A DNA stretch of 64,000 nucleotides from Spirochaetaceae bacterium bin103 (GTDB lineage: Bacteria > Spirochaetota > Spirochaetia > SZUA-6 > Bin103): NCBI GenBank assembly GCA_002238925.1, contig MPNH01000024.1:1-64000 (forward strand), given 5' to 3'. Under the pieces are notes generated by a model, which was not told where the DNA came from, did no database searches, and was given only the letters and a program-made list of their open reading frames with translations. Shown in pieces: positions 1 through 7,703 of the stretch. Numbering within the stretch: position 1 is the first letter of the stretch; each line of letters opens with the position of its first letter. The position numbers and the translations under genes are program-made.

Positions 1-412
1 CCGGGACCGGAACCGGTGCCGGCAGGGCCGCCACCCGCCCCGCGGCCTCCCCTTCCACCGTCCCGGCGAACGCGCCCGACGTGGTCACCCGCACCGTCAG
101 CCGGTGCACACCCGGCGCCAGGGGCCGCGGCGGCCGGAACGACCGCGCCGCCGCATGCAGACTTCGATACGGGCCGCCGTTGACCGACACCTGCACGGCA
201 TCAATCTGGTCCGAAGTATCGACCGTCCACTTCCACAGCGGGGGATTGGCGTACTCGCCAAGCAGGGCCGACCGATGGACCGCCACTATCAGTACTGGCG
301 GCTCCGCTGGCTCCGAAGGGAACGGGCGCATCGCAACCGGCTCGGCACAGGAGCCGAGCGCCACCGCCATACCAAGCGCGACGACAACCCGCGCCGACGC
401 GGACCAGCGCAC
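1..412 (-). CDS. Putative lipoprotein, N-terminal part (runs off the left end)
   Basis: This minus-strand frame stays open from 412 to the window edge. It begins with a GTG start at 412 and reads RWSASARVVVALGMAVALGSC, a basic N-terminus, a hydrophobic core and an LGSC lipobox, so it is probably a membrane-anchored lipoprotein. After the Cys comes a Pro-rich stretch, then a segment containing NPPLWKWTVDTSDQIDAVQVSVNGG. That segment resembles the beta-sandwich edge of extracellular proteins but matches no family I can name. The start lies about 5 bases after the stop of the APS-kinase-like gene, so the two are probably co-transcribed. The C-terminal part is missing and the function is unknown. 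Confidence 0.55.
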   Translation of the reverse strand, partial: MRWSASARVVVALGMAVALGSCAEPVAMRPFPSEPAEPPVLIVAVHRSALLGEYANPPLWKWTVDTSDQIDAVQVSVNGGPYRSLHAAARSFRPPRPLAPGVHRLTVRVTTSGAFAGTVEGEAAGRVAALPAPVPVP

Positions 413-416
413 GCGG

Positions 417-905
417 CTACGGCGCAGCCTGCAGCAGCCGGGCGGCGCGCAGGATCCGCTCGACGCAATCGGCGACGCTGGCGCGGCTGGTGTCGATGAG
501 GCAGTCGGCGGGATCGGGCGGCTCGTAGCCGGACGCATCCCACGCGCGCCGGTAGACGCCCTTGTAGTCGCGCTGCCGGGCGACCTCCGGCGAGCACTGC
601 AATCCCACCATGACCAGCCCCGGCAGCACGCGCGCCGGCGCCCGAATCTCCTCGGTCGGCGAAACCATCGCCACCACCACGTCGACGCTCTGCGCGAGCC
701 GCGCGGCCAGACCGGCAACCCGACGCACGTTCTCCAGCCGATCGGCGGTGGAAAAGCCCAGCCCCCGGCTCAGTGCACCCCGGCGCACCACGTCGCCGTC
801 GACCAGGCATGCCACCCGGCCCATGGCGCCCAGGCGCTCCACCAGGGCGTGCCCGACCGTTGTCTTGCCGGAGCAGGGCATGCCGGTAAGCCAGAATACG
901 GCCAT
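417..905 (-). CDS. cysC: Adenylylsulfate kinase-like P-loop kinase
   Basis: This 162-residue protein fits the APS kinase (CysC) family, which phosphorylates adenylyl sulfate to PAPS in the cytoplasm. The P-loop GMPCSGKTT is at residues 8-16, LVDGD at 34-38, and a YKGVYRRAW segment matches the KGLYKKAR lid of APS kinases. The C-terminus LIDTSRASVADCVERIL matches the usual family ending. ATG 905 was chosen because it sits directly before the conserved strand AVFWLTG; the frame remains open upstream to 1034. No other sulfate-assimilation gene is visible in the window, so PAPS synthesis is inferred. A kinase acting on another small substrate is possible because this group contains uncharacterised relatives. 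Confidence 0.75.
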   Translation of the reverse strand: MAVFWLTGMPCSGKTTVGHALVERLGAMGRVACLVDGDVVRRGALSRGLGFSTADRLENVRRVAGLAARLAQSVDVVVAMVSPTEEIRAPARVLPGLVMVGLQCSPEVARQRDYKGVYRRAWDASGYEPPDPADCLIDTSRASVADCVERILRAARLLQAAP

Positions 906-1036
906 CAGCGAGCCAAGGGGTGGTCGACCACAAGCCGCCGCCGCGGGATCTGCCGGTCTTGACAGGGCGTTTCGATTACTGCTATTCCTGAACTCATAAA
1001 AACTTGCCGGCACTATGCCGAACAGGAGCAGCACCC

Positions 1037-1405
1037 ATGAGTGATTCAGATGGCCACGTCTCCGTTGAGCGCGAGAGTGTAGAGACGATGCTGGAGGTAC
1101 TCAAGAGATTGCGTGGCATTTTCAACTCCGACCTCGATCTTCTGAAGCAGAATGCGCCGGGCATCGGCGCGTTCGCCGAGCGCACCGAATCCGGCATCGC
1201 GCGGCTGCAGGCGGTGCTCGACGGCAACTCCGGCGCCAGCCTGTCGCTGCCGCGCGATGTCGTCGAGTCGATGATCGCCCGGTTCAAGAGATTCCGCGGC
1301 AACTTCAACACCGACACGGACGAGCTCCAGGAGCTGGCGCCGGGCATTGCCCGTTTCGTCAAGCGGCTGGAGGCGGCCACCGAGAAACTCAAGGCGGCAC
1401 TGTAA
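1037..1405 (+). CDS. Small protein made of two tandem 47-residue repeats
   Basis: This 122-residue protein starts at ATG 1037, preceded by AGGAG at 1024-1028. I recognise no family. Residues 15-61 and 76-122 are two copies of the same unit, aligned as VETMLEVLKRLRGIFNSD and VESMIARFKRFRGNFNTD, followed by (N/L)APGI..F..R and a helix ending in (Q/K)AVL/KAAL. The two copies are joined by a short Ser/Gly-rich linker at about 62-75. The charged, heptad-like pattern predicts all-helical repeats, probably two helices each, with no signal peptide or membrane segment. It stands alone between divergently transcribed genes. A scaffold or binding role is only a guess. Confidence 0.8.
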   Translation: MSDSDGHVSVERESVETMLEVLKRLRGIFNSDLDLLKQNAPGIGAFAERTESGIARLQAVLDGNSGASLSLPRDVVESMIARFKRFRGNFNTDTDELQELAPGIARFVKRLEAATEKLKAAL

Positions 1406-1425
1406 GAGCGACCGCGCGGCTGGCT

Positions 1426-3192
1426 TCAGTCGCGCCGCTTCACGGTGATGGTAACGATGTCGGCCTTGCGGAACTTCTGGTGGCGCACGGTCGAGGCGTA
1501 GTGGCGCAGCAGGCGGAGTGACGTTTCGGCGTCCACGGAAGACGAGTCAGGCTCGCCGAGCGCAGCGATTTCATCTTCCAGGTTGCCGAACGACGAGGCG
1601 GCGACAAATTCCAGTTCCGCCAGCTCGCGGCCCACGCGTGCCGACACACGCATCCGGTTGCGCCGTTGCAGCCGGAATTCGGGATCGTCGGCGAACGGAT
1701 CGTCCTCGCCCTTCAGCGACAGGATCACCTCTTCGCACGCCGCCCGCAACGGGGCCTTGGCCGTCTCGCCCCAGCCGCGCGTGTCCGCCAGCCTCACCAC
1801 GAATTGATCGACCGCGCCGATCGCTGCGGTGTCCAGATCCAGGGAGAGGCGCTTGCGATAGCCGGGCGGCTCCAGGATCAGCGACAGGATGATCGCCACA
1901 ATGCCGCCGGCAGTCATGCCGTTGCCAAGCATCAGTTCCAGCCGGCCGACCAGCAGTTCCGAAAATATCCATCCGTTCTGGAATCCCACGCCCACCCAGA
2001 ACGAGATTCCGACGATCGCGCTCTTGCGGTAGTCAAGCCCCGACCCGACCACCAGCCTGATGCCGAGCGTGAACAGGATCGCCGCCAGCGCCAGGGTAAA
2101 TGCGCCGGCCACCGCGTTGGGAATGGCGAGCAGCAACGACACCACCTTCGGAAAGAAGGCCACCACCAGGAACAGCAGGCCGACGTACACCCCGACGCGC
2201 CGCGCCGCCACGCCGGTAATCTCGGCGATGGCCACGCTGGTGGCGTAGGTGGTGTTGGGCAGCGTGCCGAGCAGCCCGGAAAGCAGGTTGCCGACGCCAT
2301 CGGTAGCCACCGCACCTTGCACCAGCTTGTAGTCCGGAACCCGCGGACGGCGCCACGACACCCGCTGAATGGCAATCGCGTCGCCCACCGTCTCGATAGC
2401 GCCGACCAGGGCGAGGAACGTGAATGAGGGCAACAGCAGGATATTGCGGGCGAGCGCAGGGAAGTCGAGCCCCGGCCACGCCGAGAAACGCGGCAGCCCG
2501 ATCCAGTCGGCATCCAGGACCCGCTGCACGTCGTAGGTGCCGAACGCCAGGCCGACCACGCAGCCGCACACTACCCCGGCCACCGGCGCCCATACCCGCG
2601 CTATCCCGCGCATGCGCAGGGTGAGGATCATCATCACGGCCAGCGTGACGCCCGCCTCCAGCGGGGCGGCCGCCGGTGGGATACCCGGTGTCGTTTGTGC
2701 AAACAGATCAAAAATGACCGGCGCCAGGGTCACCGGAATCAGCATGATGATGGTGCTCGAGACAGTCGGGGTGATCAGCCGCCGCAGGTTGGTCAATTGG
2801 CGCGCGATCCTGAACAGCGGCAGACACGACAGCATGACCATGGTCGCCAGCAGCGCGGGGCCGCCTTCATTCAGGGCGGTAATGGATACGGCGATATACG
2901 CCGCGGACGGGCCCATCAGGAGCAGGTGGCCGGAGCCCAGCCGCCGGCGGCGCGTGGTCTGCAACATGGTGGTGAGACCGCTCACGCACAGGGCGGCGAA
3001 CACCGCCCACGACAGGTAGTCGTCGTCGAGACCAGCGCTGCGCACCACAATCAGCACCGTCACCACCATGCTCGCCAGCGACAGCGCGCCGTATTGGACC
3101 GCCAGTCCCGCGGCCAGCGGTCGCGGCGGCGGCTCGTCGGGTTCGAAGCGGACTTCCTGCTCGACCACCGGCTGGCGCGGAGCGTCTCCCAT
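1426..3192 (-). CDS. NCS2-type xanthine/uracil permease with C-terminal ATPase-like domain
   Basis: This 588-residue inner-membrane transporter belongs to the nucleobase-cation symporter-2 family. About 12-14 hydrophobic segments span roughly residues 35-455, including the family-typical SFTFLALVGAIETVGDAIAIQRVS and GLLGTLPNTTYATSVAIAEITG regions. After the last helix a soluble extension of about 130 residues follows (CEEVILSLKG, VSARVGRELAELEFVAASS.GNLEDEI), which resembles histidine-kinase-type ATPase folds. This extension is absent from ordinary purine or uracil permeases of about 430-460 residues. ATG 3192 (MGDAPRQPVVEQEV) is preferred to the open frame up to 3411 because the upstream sequence is not protein-like. 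Substrate is not determinable here. It is divergent from the RraA-like gene. Confidence 0.85.
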   Translation of the reverse strand: MGDAPRQPVVEQEVRFEPDEPPPRPLAAGLAVQYGALSLASMVVTVLIVVRSAGLDDDYLSWAVFAALCVSGLTTMLQTTRRRRLGSGHLLLMGPSAAYIAVSITALNEGGPALLATMVMLSCLPLFRIARQLTNLRRLITPTVSSTIIMLIPVTLAPVIFDLFAQTTPGIPPAAAPLEAGVTLAVMMILTLRMRGIARVWAPVAGVVCGCVVGLAFGTYDVQRVLDADWIGLPRFSAWPGLDFPALARNILLLPSFTFLALVGAIETVGDAIAIQRVSWRRPRVPDYKLVQGAVATDGVGNLLSGLLGTLPNTTYATSVAIAEITGVAARRVGVYVGLLFLVVAFFPKVVSLLLAIPNAVAGAFTLALAAILFTLGIRLVVGSGLDYRKSAIVGISFWVGVGFQNGWIFSELLVGRLELMLGNGMTAGGIVAIILSLILEPPGYRKRLSLDLDTAAIGAVDQFVVRLADTRGWGETAKAPLRAACEEVILSLKGEDDPFADDPEFRLQRRNRMRVSARVGRELAELEFVAASSFGNLEDEIAALGEPDSSSVDAETSLRLLRHYASTVRHQKFRKADIVTITVKRRD

Positions 3193-3340
3193 CCCTTGGC
3201 CCCCAACTCTACCGATCCGTACGCCGGGCGACAACGCGCCCCCACGCGCTCCCCTGCTGGTAGTCCGCGCGCGAGCATGTTGTGATAGGCTCAACCCGGC
3301 AAGCGCGAACGAATCGCGCCAGACAACCAAGGAGAACACG

Positions 3341-4057
3341 ATGTCAGAGAAAGACCTGCTCGACGAACTCAGGCAGATCGATACCCCCACGATCACCAAC
3401 GTGGTGGCCACCTACCCCGGCGACGAGCTGTGCCTGGAGCTGTACCATCCCTGGGAAGCGAACTGGTACACCGACAACCGGCTGATGTGCTGGTACCCGG
3501 AGTTGGGCCCGATTGCCGGCTACGCGGTTACCTGCACCTACAGTGTCACCGATCCCGGCTACTCCGGGCTGTCGCTGATGGACGTGCTGGAGGCGGCGGA
3601 CCGGCAGGGCGGGCCCTCCATCTTCTGCTTCGAGCAGCGCTTCCCCGACGAGTTGGCAGACAAGGTGGGGCTGTCGGGCGGCAACATGACCTCGGCGCTG
3701 CGCGCCTGCGGCGCCATCGGCGCGGTAACCAACGGTCCGTCGCGCGACATCCACGAGATTCGCCCGATGAAGTTTCAGTACCTGACGCGCGGCATCTGCG
3801 CCGGCCACGGCCCGCAGTCGATCCAGGGTGTGCAGGTGCCGGTCAGCCTGTGCGGCATGGACGTGGCGCCCGGCGACATCGTGCACATGGACGAGAACGG
3901 CGCGGTAAAGTTCCCGGCCAACCGCCTTGAGGAGGTGGTCACCAACGCCAAGACACTGCTGGCCAAGGAGGATGTCCGGGTCGGCAAGTTGCTGCAGGCC
4001 GACGGGCTGGCGGAAGTGCGCGCGATCATGGGCGGGCACCAGTACGTGAAGAAGTAG
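3341..4057 (+). CDS. RraA-like / HMG-aldolase-family protein
   Basis: This 238-residue protein has the RraA/4-hydroxy-4-methyl-2-oxoglutarate aldolase fold. It opens with LDELRQIDTPTITNVV, then contains GYAVTCTYS, a G.N.TSALRACGAIGAVTNGPSRDIHEI segment holding the usual Gly-x-x-x-Asp substrate/metal site, and GMDVAPGDIVHMDENGAVKFP near the end. ATG 3341 is preceded by AAGGAG at 3329-3334. It is followed 12 bases later by an enolase-superfamily gene and then a zinc alcohol dehydrogenase. This suggests an acid-sugar or hydroxy-acid degradation pathway in which it acts as aldolase or oxaloacetate-type decarboxylase. The substrate is unknown, and RNase E regulation (true RraA) is unlikely in this setting. 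Confidence 0.85.
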   Translation: MSEKDLLDELRQIDTPTITNVVATYPGDELCLELYHPWEANWYTDNRLMCWYPELGPIAGYAVTCTYSVTDPGYSGLSLMDVLEAADRQGGPSIFCFEQRFPDELADKVGLSGGNMTSALRACGAIGAVTNGPSRDIHEIRPMKFQYLTRGICAGHGPQSIQGVQVPVSLCGMDVAPGDIVHMDENGAVKFPANRLEEVVTNAKTLLAKEDVRVGKLLQADGLAEVRAIMGGHQYVKK

Positions 4058-4069
4058 CGGATCGGACCG

Positions 4070-5188
4070 ATGCAGGTTACCGCACTCACCGCGGCCACGC
4101 TGGTCATACCACTGCGCAACCCCACTTCGATCGCCGCCCGCACCATGACCGAGCGCCACTACACGCTGGTCAAGGTTGCCACCGAGGGCGGCGTGGAGGG
4201 ACTGGGGTTCTGCTACTGCGGCAACGCGGCCGGCTGGGTGGTAACGAGCACGGTGCGTGACCTGCTCGCCCGCCACGTGGTCGGACGCGATGCGCACCAC
4301 ACCGAGGGCATCTGGAACGACATGTACGCGGATGCCCTGCTGATGGGACGGCGCGGGGCGGCGCTGCGCGCCATGAGCGCCATCGACATCGCGCTGTGGG
4401 ACGCCAATGCGAAGGCGGCGGATCTGCCGCTGTACCGCTACCTGGGCGCGGCGCGCGGCGACACGGTGCCGGCCTACGCCAGCGGCGGCTACTTCCTGCC
4501 CGGCAAGAGCGAGCAGGACTTGGCTGCCGAGTGCGCGCGGTACGTCGATGCCGGCTTCGGCGCGGTCAAGATCAAGGTGGGCCGCGTCGACGCTCGGGCG
4601 GACGCGGCGCGCATCGCCGCGGTGCGGCAGGCGGTCGGCGACGAGGTGGAGCTGTTTGCCGACGCCAACAACGCCTGGCCCGACGCGGCGAGCGCCATCC
4701 GCGCCGTCCGCCGCTGGGAGCAATTCGACCTGGGCTGGATCGAAGAGCCGAACCCGCCCGACGAGCTGGCCGCCCATGCGGCGGTGGCCGCGGCGGTGGA
4801 GCCGCCGGTCGCCACCGGCGAGATTCACCAGACACGCTGGGACTTCCAGCAGATCCTGGATCTGGGCGCCGCCGCCATCGTGCAGCCCGACGCCGCGGTG
4901 TGCGGCGGCGTTACCGAGTTCCGGCGCATCGCCGCCCTGGCGGCCGGCCAGGGCATCACCGTGGCCCCGCACTGGCTGGCCGACCTGCACGTGCACCTGG
5001 TGGCCGCCACGGCGAACGCCACCTGGGTGGAATACTTCACCGACACCGAGGTCCTGAACCTGATGGAGGTATTCCGCACCCGCCTGCAGGCGCGCGACGG
5101 CGCGCTGGTGCTGCCGCAGGAGCCGGGTCTCGGGATCGTGCTCGACGACGCCGCCGTGGAGCGCTTCTCTCGCGACGGCTGGCGTTGA
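4070..5188 (+). CDS. Mandelate racemase/muconate lactonizing enzyme family protein
   Basis: This is a 372-residue enolase-superfamily protein. The catalytic KxK is at Lys167/Lys169 (AVKIKVG). Metal ligands are probably Asp198 (FADANNAW), Glu225 or Glu226 (WIEEPNPP) and Glu251 (TGEIHQ), and His301 (VAPHWLAD) can complete the MR-type base. These residues predict proton abstraction next to a carboxylate, as in acid-sugar dehydratases. It is 12 bases downstream of the RraA-like gene and 43 bases upstream of the alcohol dehydrogenase, forming a likely three-gene catabolic operon. The exact acid is not deducible. Two other enolase-superfamily genes in the window (11301-12482, 59991-61121) belong to different subgroups. 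Confidence 0.88.
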   Translation: MQVTALTAATLVIPLRNPTSIAARTMTERHYTLVKVATEGGVEGLGFCYCGNAAGWVVTSTVRDLLARHVVGRDAHHTEGIWNDMYADALLMGRRGAALRAMSAIDIALWDANAKAADLPLYRYLGAARGDTVPAYASGGYFLPGKSEQDLAAECARYVDAGFGAVKIKVGRVDARADAARIAAVRQAVGDEVELFADANNAWPDAASAIRAVRRWEQFDLGWIEEPNPPDELAAHAAVAAAVEPPVATGEIHQTRWDFQQILDLGAAAIVQPDAAVCGGVTEFRRIAALAAGQGITVAPHWLADLHVHLVAATANATWVEYFTDTEVLNLMEVFRTRLQARDGALVLPQEPGLGIVLDDAAVERFSRDGWR

Positions 5189-5231
5189 CCCGCACCCTCT
5201 GGTACCGTTGCGCGGACAAGGGAGTAGAGAG

Positions 5232-6371
5232 ATGAAAGCTGCCGTATTGCATGAAGTGGGCGGACCGTTCGTAATCGAGGATGTCGACCTGCAGCCGCCG
5301 CGGCCCGACGAAGTGCGCGTGCGGCTGGCCGCGGCCGGCATGTGCCACAGCGACTGGCACTTCGTGGCCGGCAAGCTCGACCGCCCCAAGCCGGTGGTGC
5401 TCGGACACGAGGGCGCCGGCATCGTGGAGGAAGTGGGCAGCGAGGTGACCCGCGTCAAGCCTGGCGAGCACGTCATCCTCAACTGGGCGCCCTCCTGCAA
5501 CAGCTGCTTCTACTGTTTGCGCGGCCAGAACGGGCTGTGCGAAACCATGTGGTACTGGCACAACGGCACCATGCACGACGGCAGTACCCGGCTGAGCCTG
5601 AACGGCGAGCGCGTCACCCAGTTCAGCGTGGTATCCACCTTTGCCGAGCAGGCGGTGGCGCCCGAGCAGTCGTGCGTGGTGATACCGGACGACATCTCGT
5701 TCGACGTTGCGGCCCTGGTGGGCTGCGCGGTGACCACCGGCGTTGGGGCGGCGCTGAACACCGTACAGATCCGCCCCGGCGAGAGTGTCGCAGTGTACGG
5801 TTGCGGCGGCGTCGGGCTGAACGTGGTGCAGGGCGCACGGCTGAGCGCCGCCAACCCGATCATCGCCGTGGACAGCGACCCGGCCAAGCTGGAAATCGCG
5901 CGCCAATTTGGCGCCACCGACGGCGTGGTGGCCGGCGACAATGCCCACAAGCAGGTGCAGGCGCTCACCGGCGGGCGCGGCGTGGACTTCGCATTCGAAG
6001 CGGTCGGCGCGCCGGCCGTGCAGGAAGCCGCCTACAAGGCCGCCCGCCCGGGCGGCGCCCTGGTGGTGGTGGGCGTGGCCCCCGCGGGGTCGGTTACCCG
6101 CTACGCGGGCCTCGACCTGCACGTGAACGAGAAGCGCATCTACGGCTCCTTCTTCGGCTCCACCGACGCGCACCGGGAGTTCCCGCGCCTGCTGGCACTG
6201 TACCGCGCCGGCAAGCTGCTGCTCGACGAGCTGATCTCCCGCCCCCACCGCCCCGACCGGTGGGTCGTCGACGAGCTGACCCCCCGCCACTACCGCCTCG
6301 ACCAGATCAACGACGCCTACGCCGACTTGCTAAGAGGTGGCCACAAGCGCGGCGTCTTATTGTTCGACTGA
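5232..6371 (+). CDS. Zinc-dependent alcohol dehydrogenase (MDR family)
   Basis: This 379-residue protein is a medium-chain alcohol dehydrogenase with both zinc sites. Catalytic ligands include Cys38 (GMCHSDWH), His59 and Glu60 (GHEGAG). The structural site uses Cys89, Cys92, Cys95 and Cys103 (SCNSCFYCLRGQNGLC). The Rossmann motif VYGCGGVGLNVVQGA binds NAD(P). ATG 5232 is supported by GGAG at 5221-5224; the frame extends only 8 codons upstream. It is the third gene of the RraA-like/enolase cluster and probably oxidises the alcohol or sugar acid handled there. Its last 57 bases are imperfectly repeated immediately downstream (6401-6457). Confidence 0.9.
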   Translation: MKAAVLHEVGGPFVIEDVDLQPPRPDEVRVRLAAAGMCHSDWHFVAGKLDRPKPVVLGHEGAGIVEEVGSEVTRVKPGEHVILNWAPSCNSCFYCLRGQNGLCETMWYWHNGTMHDGSTRLSLNGERVTQFSVVSTFAEQAVAPEQSCVVIPDDISFDVAALVGCAVTTGVGAALNTVQIRPGESVAVYGCGGVGLNVVQGARLSAANPIIAVDSDPAKLEIARQFGATDGVVAGDNAHKQVQALTGGRGVDFAFEAVGAPAVQEAAYKAARPGGALVVVGVAPAGSVTRYAGLDLHVNEKRIYGSFFGSTDAHREFPRLLALYRAGKLLLDELISRPHRPDRWVVDELTPRHYRLDQINDAYADLLRGGHKRGVLLFD

Positions 6372-6400
6372 GCAACACGCCCCTCGCTCATGTCAACGCG

Positions 6401-6457
6401 GCGTACGCCGACTTGCTAAGAGGCGGCCACAAGCGCGGCGTTCTATTGTTCGACTAA
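6401..6457 (+). repeat. Direct duplicate of the alcohol dehydrogenase 3' end
   Basis: Bases 6401-6457 copy 6315-6371 with only a few substitutions. Both encode AYADLLRGGHKRGVLLFD followed by a stop (TGA in the gene, TAA in the copy). The substitutions are mostly synonymous, so the copy probably derives from a paralogous dehydrogenase whose body was lost, or was homogenised by recombination. It has no start codon of its own. Confidence 0.85.
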
Positions 6458-6563
6458 CTAGGCGAACCGTGCCTGCCACACTGAGCAGGCGCACAATCAG
6501 TTCAAGGAGGGAGCGCTTGGTGCTTCGTGGGAACACTCCCACCGGCCGTGGCGCGCTGGTTTA

Positions 6564-6592
6564 TTGACGCACAACGTGTCCTGATTTAGGGT
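6564..6592 (+). promoter_or_regulatory. Candidate sigma-70-type promoter for the lipoprotein gene
   Basis: TTGACG at 6564-6569 is separated by 17 bases from TAGGGT at 6587-6592. The match is good at -35 and moderate at -10. It lies in the intergenic stretch 6458-6723, the only part there with lower GC. Expected transcription starts near 6600, upstream of every candidate start of the lipoprotein gene. Confidence 0.35.
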
Positions 6593-6723
6593 AAGAGGGA
6601 TAACGAACAGGTTGTCAGTTGATGGTCCTCAGGCATGAAAGACGACCTGTCGGCACCAGGGACGGAAAGATGCGATCAATAACACTCCTGTTCTCGTATA
6701 ACCAACTGGTGGCCCCTGCGCCA

Positions 6724-7641
6724 ATGTTCAATGCCGCGCGATTACTCACGGTCCTCGTGCTCTCCTGTACCCTCCTCGTGAGTGCATGCGGCGGAAGTCC
6801 CAACCCGGGGTCGCGCACGGGTGACCAAGCAGAAATTCCCGGTGATTCCGAGCCAGAACTGGATCCGGCTCCGAACGGCGAAGCGGACAACGAGACCGAC
6901 GGCGAGACCGACGGCGAAACGAACGGCGAGACCGATGACGATCCGAATGACAGCACGGAGGACCCCGATCCTGATCCGACTTCACGACCGCAAGCTCCGG
7001 CCGCACCAGCCCGGCCCATGCTCAACTCCCCGAACCATTGCTCCCTGGAAGTCAACTGGTCCAAGCCAAGCGGTGCCGTTGTTAACGGCTACGAGGTGCA
7101 GTACCGGTCCGCAGGCGCCGGGAGCACCTGGACGGACTGGCCCCACAGCGGGACGGGAACGAGCACAGTAATCCGCAGTCTGGCCGCGGACACCACGTAC
7201 CAAGTCCGGGTGGCTGCGAAGAATGCAGCCGGCCCGGGCCCATGGTCGCCGGCCCAATCCAAGGCGACCCTGGCAGAGGAGACACTCCCGATAGTTACCA
7301 TTCACACGGTGTCAAGCCCCATCATCGAGGGCGAGTCGGCGGAATTCTACGTCCAGGTGACCCGTCCGCGGTGTACGGTTCTGGAGGTGAAGGTACAGTT
7401 GATAGTGACAGAGTACAGTACCAGAGGTATCCCGCGCACCCTTGTTAACCGGTTCGACTATCCTTCCATCGCCGTGGGCGAGAGGCAAGTCGTCTACGAT
7501 GCGTATACTACCGGAGACGACAGCTTCGACGAGCCGGGGCCAGCGATGGAGGTGAAAGCCAAAGTGCAGCCGGGTACCGGCTACGAGCCTTCTCAAATCC
7601 ATGGGGAGAAGATAGTCGTCGTCGACGATAATGACGGCTAA
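6724..7641 (+). CDS. Lipoprotein with acidic linker, fibronectin type III and Calx-beta-like domains
   Basis: This 305-residue protein starts with MFNAARLLTVLVLSCTLLVSAC, a lipoprotein signal with lipobox LVSAC. Residues of about 30-75 are a low-complexity acidic linker built from DGET/NGET units. A fibronectin type III domain follows (PRPMLNSPNHCSLEVNWSKPSG to TTYQVRVAAKNAAGPGPWS). The C-terminal about 110 residues (VSSPIIEGESAEFYVQVTR) resemble a Calx-beta sandwich. This predicts a membrane-tethered surface or periplasmic protein for adhesion or ligand binding. The frame is open upstream; ATG 6670 is an alternative but gives an unusually long signal. Base use is less GC-rich than neighbours, suggesting separate ancestry. 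Confidence 0.75.
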   Translation: MFNAARLLTVLVLSCTLLVSACGGSPNPGSRTGDQAEIPGDSEPELDPAPNGEADNETDGETDGETNGETDDDPNDSTEDPDPDPTSRPQAPAAPARPMLNSPNHCSLEVNWSKPSGAVVNGYEVQYRSAGAGSTWTDWPHSGTGTSTVIRSLAADTTYQVRVAAKNAAGPGPWSPAQSKATLAEETLPIVTIHTVSSPIIEGESAEFYVQVTRPRCTVLEVKVQLIVTEYSTRGIPRTLVNRFDYPSIAVGERQVVYDAYTTGDDSFDEPGPAMEVKAKVQPGTGYEPSQIHGEKIVVVDDNDG

Positions 7642-7703
7642 GTCGGCCGGTATGGCGCGGCGTCATCCTGTTCGACAACGCCATCTGACAGGCCAACTGG
7701 CCG

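Noticed and set aside
6520-6567. Short frame VLRGNTPTGRGALVY after AAGGAGG with a GTG start
   Set aside because: Only 15 codons with no comparison available; the Shine-Dalgarno-like run alone is not enough.
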